Source: Gracilaria gracilis (Eukaryota; Rhodophyta; Florideophyceae; Gracilariales; Gracilariaceae). Taken from it: a stretch of DNA of 64,000 nt. The stretch is taken from NCBI GenBank assembly GCA_030374805.1, contig JARGSG010000227.1, positions 186,001 to 250,000 of the forward strand, in the 5' to 3' direction. Positions 59,849-64,000 of this stretch are shown here, in pieces. Below the pieces are notes generated by a model. The model worked only from the letters and a program-made list of their open reading frames with translations, was not told the DNA's origin and did not search any database. The position numbers were made by a program, and so were the translations under genes. Each line of letters starts with the position of its first letter. Positions within the stretch are counted from its first letter, which is position 1.

Positions 59849-60020
59849 GGGAGCGCTGGTGGTGGGTTCGAAGTTTTTAGATTTTTTTTGGCGAGTGTGG
59901 AGAATGTAAAGTTACGAGCGGTGGCAGAAGAACTGCAAACTAACCTTCAACTCCAGTAGGTGAAGTCTGAACTGCACTGAACGGAAACTTAGTTTCCAAA
60001 AAAAATTTTGCCTTGCCAAG
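59849..60020. other. spacer between the coiled-coil gene and the TIR element
   Basis: Short AT-rich spacer including GGAAACTAAGTTTCC, a small palindrome at 59982. No gene. Confidence 0.4.
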
Positions 60021-60113
60021 TAGCGCAAACTGCAAAAATGATAGTTTTTTCGGACTTTTATTTTCACAGCTAGCGATCCAGCATACTAAACTAGCATTCC
60101 GAGAACACCGACG
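60021..60113 (+). repeat. left terminal inverted repeat (93 bp)
   Basis: Starts TAGCGCAAACTGC and ends GAGAACACCGACG. Five differences from the right repeat. Confidence 0.9.
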
Positions 60114-61695
60114 CATGCTAAACGAAACATTCTACTTTTCTTATCATGAAAACGATGTATATTCTTCCTTTGCCCAACGAGGGCGAAAAACAATTCGATA
60201 ACCGGCACTAAATCAATGTACACCAAACTTGTTTACCCTATCTATAAAAAAATATTCAAAATTGAGATCCCAACGTCAAATTGTTAATTAAAACGTTTAT
60301 ATATAAAATAACGGCATTTGACTACCTTCATGAGTTTTTCCGTAGCATATTTTAGCGTCGTTTTGATTTATGGAGGAATCATCTTTAAACTACGTTTCCT
60401 ACGGCAACTAAGACTACAACCATGACTACAAGCATCTCCAATGCTCTTCATGTTTTTAAGATTGTTTGGTGGCTCGATTTCAGGGAGTGTTGGGGTAGAC
60501 AAAAATAAAATACAGAAATAGAATTTAATCTGTAACTACATCTAATTACGTTTTGCAAGTTTTTTTATGCGTCCTACCAACCTCTTGACGCTGACCGACC
60601 CAAATTAATAAAGTGAGCAGATGAAGACGAAAGCGCGAACGTAGAAGGTCTTGTAATTGGGTTCCCGAACTGTTTTTCTTCGTAGATTGAAACGAGAACC
60701 GACGGTGGAGACCGGGGGAGAATGCAGAGCAAGAAGGAGCGATGAAACCGGAAGCTGTTTCGATGAGGCTAACGCCGGTGATGATCGGGGGTACTTGACC
60801 GTTGAAGCCGGTTGTCGAGACGCAGGAGATCTCTAAAGGTGGGCAGATGGTCTGCCTGTATCTCTAGGAGATGCTGGAGGTGTGCCATTGAGGTACTATA
60901 CTTGTAGAGAATCGTTATTCGCAACACGCTGTGGCGAACTAGATTCTGTTGTCGAGTTACCAGTGGAAGAGTTGGGATTTTGCGTTGAGAAGACACTAGC
61001 GTTAGTTGATGGAACATGTAAGGAAGGCTATGACGTGGAGGGTGGATGAACAGAAGAAGAGACGGAGGAAACTTGTGGCATGACGGAACCTAAACTGATA
61101 GCGAATGAGCGTGCTGTCGCTCGATTGGCTGGCACAAGCCCGAATGCAACAGAATGTGCAGCCAATCTAGGATAAATCGAATGAGTGCCACTAGCAGTTC
61201 TCTGGTTTGGACGGCTGGTAAGAAGAGATGAGCTGGAAGTGGCGGCCTTAGCTGGTGCGCCAAGACTTCGTGCTCAAGCGTATGGGCTGTCGTACCGACG
61301 ACACATCACAGAGGACCCTATGAGCAAATTCCTTTCTCGGAATGCGTAGAAAACCTGCAAACGAAGAGCCTTGGTTGATGACTGCACGACTTATCTAGTT
61401 CTGCGTTCCTTTGTTTAAGTGGCTTGAACGTGGCCTGATCGCGTTTACGGTGCCTTGTGGAAGATATCATCGCCAGACTCTGGTTTTGCATTTTCCTTGG
61501 TGAGCTGCAGTTGGTCTAAATGCAACGAAATCTTGTTCATTCTATTAACGCTCTCATAGCACGGGATTTAGATGACGAAGACGAGATTCAAGAAATCCCA
61601 AAAAGTTTATACCGAGGCTGTGTTTTCATAAGCAGATAGTGACAGAGAGAGCGTGGAAGATATTTGAAAGACGAGTATGACGAGATCAACCATTC
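60114..61695. other. non-coding interior of the TIR element
   Basis: AT-rich at first (60.2-60.6 kb), then mixed composition. Only short frames without motifs. It could be the remains of a transposase gene too decayed to see, or regulatory sequence. Confidence 0.4.
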
Positions 61696-63258
61696 TCAAT
61701 GACTTGTGGCTCCTGCTGCTTTCCTGATATCCGTCTGGATTGTATGTAAGAACGCCTTGATGCTCTCATAGGCGTCCTTCAAGCACGCTATGTATGCAGG
61801 ATCCGCCGAATTCCTCACGGCGTCTTGGTACTTGGTGTAGGCTACTTCTACACTACCAAGAACCTCTATGAAAGAGGTAGTGCGTTGCTCCGTAGCTCTT
61901 AAAGGTTCAATGGCACTCGATCCCTGAAAAGAAGACTGAATCACGCGCGAATATTTTTGTTTCTGCTCGAATTGTTGCTTCTGCAAAGTAACTCTCTTCT
62001 TGTAACTTTCTGCCAATTGGCTCATTGAAGAGTTCAAACCAGTGATGGATTCATGGAACACCTCAACACTACTGCTGCGCGCCGACTTCGTACGTTTGGA
62101 ACCCATTAACATCTCCCGACCACTTGAAATTTTACGCCGTTTGCCCTTCAAAGAACTCAAATTCCTACTTACATCCAAACTTCCTCCCGCGCCTCCAGGC
62201 AGGTACCGCGTTAAAAAGTAGCCAACAATTTGGTCACGATCTTCGTAGTTCAAACCGAAAATGCAATACGTTAAAAAGGTCCTTCTTCCAACTGCCGAAA
62301 GTTCTTTGTTCCTTGGGTTCTTGTGACAGAAATCAGTAAAAGAGAGCTCCCCATTGTTTCCAGATACTTCGTAGTTAGCCAAAGTTTTGGTCCAGCAACT
62401 CTTGTTGTCTCGCCATACTGACGGGAGTTTCTCCCCACTTCGCGGAACCAGCGGAGCTAAACCGGGCAGTACAGACTCAACTGGGCTGGGAAAGTCTTCA
62501 ACGGGGCGAAATTTTTCGTCGTTGAAACGCACGGCAATCCTTGCCCATAGATCTTCTTGACGAATCCCCGCATCCTGCCGAGCTCGAGGTAGAGTGGTAG
62601 AAAGTCCACAAATGTTGCATTTAATTTCTTCATCGTCACGAATTAACTAAAGAAGCCTGGCAAATTCGTCATCACAAGAGTCTGATGGTGGGAGTTTCGT
62701 TTTCTCCACAATGGCTTTGTTCTTCGGATCAGTGGTTTTTCCTGCTGTGGTTTCTTCCAAATCTTCATTACCGAGAAGTTCAAGTTCTTCACGAAATAGA
62801 CCAAGTTCAGATACACTCGGTAGCGTTGTTAGCAAAGTAGATGTTTTTGGCACTTTGATTATTTGCAAGCCCTTTTTGAGACGCATATGGCCATTGACGC
62901 CGCTCAAATCAATAGTTGAAATAAGAGAGTACGGGAGTACATTTTTCACTAGTTCAGTGTGAACTTGAAGCACTGCTCGAGCACGAAGAACGTTTTTTGA
63001 GCTTGTTGTTAGGCGCATCATTTTTTTGAGGATCAAATGTAGTGATTTGCGGCTTTGAGAAAACAAAAAGTCCCAAACGAAATTAAGTTCGTCTTGGACG
63101 GATGTTAGGCGTAGAGTTTGAAAACGTGTTTTTTGTGGCGTATCTTTATCAGCAGTCAAGACGTTTCTGGCATTTGGGGCGGGAGCAAGTTGGTCCGATG
63201 AAGACAGAGAATGATGTGCTTGAAAATCCGCTTCTTCCGTTTTCTCTTCAGAGTTCAT
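61696..63258 (-). pseudogene. novel family member 2, frame with one in-frame TAG
   Basis: From ATG 63258 the frame runs to 61696 with a single TAG at 62647-62649 and no shift; together about 520 codons. Upstream of the stop: KNVLRARAVLQVHTELVKNV then IIKVPKTSTLL. Downstream: CNICGLSTTLPRARQDAGIR, then EDLWARIAVRFNDEKFRP, TYCIFGLNYEDRDQIVGYFL, a Ser/Lys-rich linker and a C-terminal coiled coil (ESYKKRVTLQKQQFEQKQKY). It aligns along its length with the gene at 43737-45041. The CxxC in CNICG is one possible metal-binding half. No known domain. Being the only gene inside a TIR element, it is either the transposase or its accessory protein. Confidence 0.65.
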
Positions 63259-63905
63259 GACAAATTAGTGGTTGGAGGTGGTTTTTAAGCAAAGGTTCGA
63301 AGGTAGCGCCAATTTTGATGAGGAACGCAGCAAGAGAGAGTGCACTGCAAGATGCAAAAAATCGCCAAGTATTTACAACGAATACGGGCGGGCATCTACG
63401 TGGCCGGAAAACGCAAGGTGGCCGGGGAACGCTCTGAGATTATAGCTGTGGGAGTGTGCGGTTGGGATGAAAAACTGGCGCACGCCTGCGGCCAAAGTTC
63501 GGAAAATTGCTGCATGTTCACGAAGGCTGGCATTGAAATTTGCGCACAATTATTGGTCCACGGTGTCCATTTGTCTTTTTGTTCCGGTAGCTTAAAGAAT
63601 AGTTGTGCTACTTGTATGTTCGATGAGAAGGCTACATAATCGGACGAGGCATGCCAAGAGGCTGCTCATAACGGTAAAAAGTCGAGACTTTTACACTCGC
63701 GACATACGTGCCACCAGCCTGAGGGCCTTTCTTAACAAGCGTTGACGACGCGTTGTCTTTGTCGGTCGTTGACGCTATTTCTTGAGTCTCTCAAGAATAT
63801 CTCGCTGCAAACTAAACTGCGATCTGCCCCGCTCCTCCGAGAGGCCCACTAACTTCCTCTCTGTATTACGCACTGCGTTAGACATCGTCACTGTCTGAAG
63901 CAGTA
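63259..63905. other. non-coding 5' side of the TIR element
   Basis: Between the gene start and the right inverted repeat. It holds a small hairpin, AAAAGTCGAGACTTTT (63675). No convincing gene. Confidence 0.4.
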
Positions 63906-63998
63906 CGTCAGTGTTCTCGGAATGCTAGTTTAGTATGCTAGATCGTTAGTTGTGGAAATAAAAGTCCGAAAAAACTATCATTTTTGCAGTTTGCGCTA
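63906..63998 (-). repeat. right terminal inverted repeat (93 bp)
   Basis: Reverse complement of 60021-60113 with five mismatches; ends two bases before the window does. Confidence 0.9.
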
Positions 63999-64000
63999 GT

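Larger units (their letters stand above)
60021..63998. mobile_element. DNA element with 93-bp terminal inverted repeats, no recognisable transposase
   Basis: 60021-60113 and the reverse complement of 63906-63998 match at 88 of 93 positions. The outermost 43 bases are identical (TAGCGCAAACTGC... onward). The repeats are bounded by TA on each side if TA is taken as the target duplication; the window ends 2 bases later, so a longer duplication cannot be tested. Inside, the only substantial gene is on the minus strand (61696-63258), of the same family as 43737-45041. 60.1-61.7 kb shows no significant ORF. Length about 3.98 kb. Confidence 0.85.

Noticed and set aside
60431-60450. GCATCTCCAATG, similar to Harbinger end motif
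   Set aside because: Only the first 9 bases fit, with no partner end and no TAA flanks.
1-64000. CRISPR arrays, bacterial operons, riboswitches or rRNA genes
   Set aside because: No regularly spaced repeats with unique spacers, and the gene style is eukaryotic throughout; no rRNA sequence recognised.

Overview
The window reads as nuclear DNA of a photosynthetic eukaryote. Host genes carry a few short GT-AG introns (76 to 119 bases wherever both ends could be placed), and several conserved genes have none. A plastid-lipid-associated (fibrillin-type) protein, a plant-type ketopantoate-reductase-like protein and a small plant/alga-type conserved protein sit beside standard eukaryotic genes (CSB, XPD, APE1, AP-1 mu, NUFIP1, UGPase, PPR). 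Sparse, short introns together with a heavy transposon load fit a red alga best. That is an inference from gene style, not a proven identification.

Layout. 1-5.5 kb: the 3' part of an ankyrin-repeat gene, then a three-exon CSB/ERCC6 (Rad26) SNF2 ATPase. 5.63-8.46 kb: a complete PIF/Harbinger transposon with DDE transposase, convergent SANT/NAM-like ORF, matched inverted ends and TAA target duplication. 8.8-13.9 kb: a divergent pair, one multi-exon unknown gene and one ~1000-residue C2H2 transposase-like protein. 15.7-33.7 kb is the host island: APE1-type AP endonuclease, fibrillin-type protein, PPR protein, UGPase, XPD/ERCC2, a small conserved protein, AP-1 mu and a NUFIP1-like protein with a duplicated domain. 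Three separate DNA-repair genes (CSB, APE1, XPD) fall within 25 kb.

33.8-43.5 kb is a nested transposon stack. A non-coding Harbinger-type element (TAA duplication) carries two insertions: a piggyBac-like element flanked by CTAG and a complete Ty1/copia retrotransposon with 137-bp LTRs and a TTCGT duplication. 43.7-48.1 kb holds a novel gene-family copy with two in-frame stops, a frameshifted SART3/Prp24-like gene and a truncated Harbinger transposase whose catalytic Glu appears to be replaced by Lys.

48.2-64 kb is the least explained part. It has inverted paralogues at 48.5-49.5 and 58.7-59.8 kb, a cluster of palindromic hairpin repeats at 49.9-51.1 kb with a compensatory base-pair change, tandem coiled-coil paralogues at 51.4-55.2 kb, a decayed 2OG-oxygenase-like gene and a ketopantoate-reductase-like gene. 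It ends with a ~4-kb element bounded by 93-bp inverted repeats. The only substantial gene in that element is related to the one at 43.7-45.0 kb, so two unexplained mobile families (60-64 kb and 48-60 kb) are the best candidates for something undescribed.
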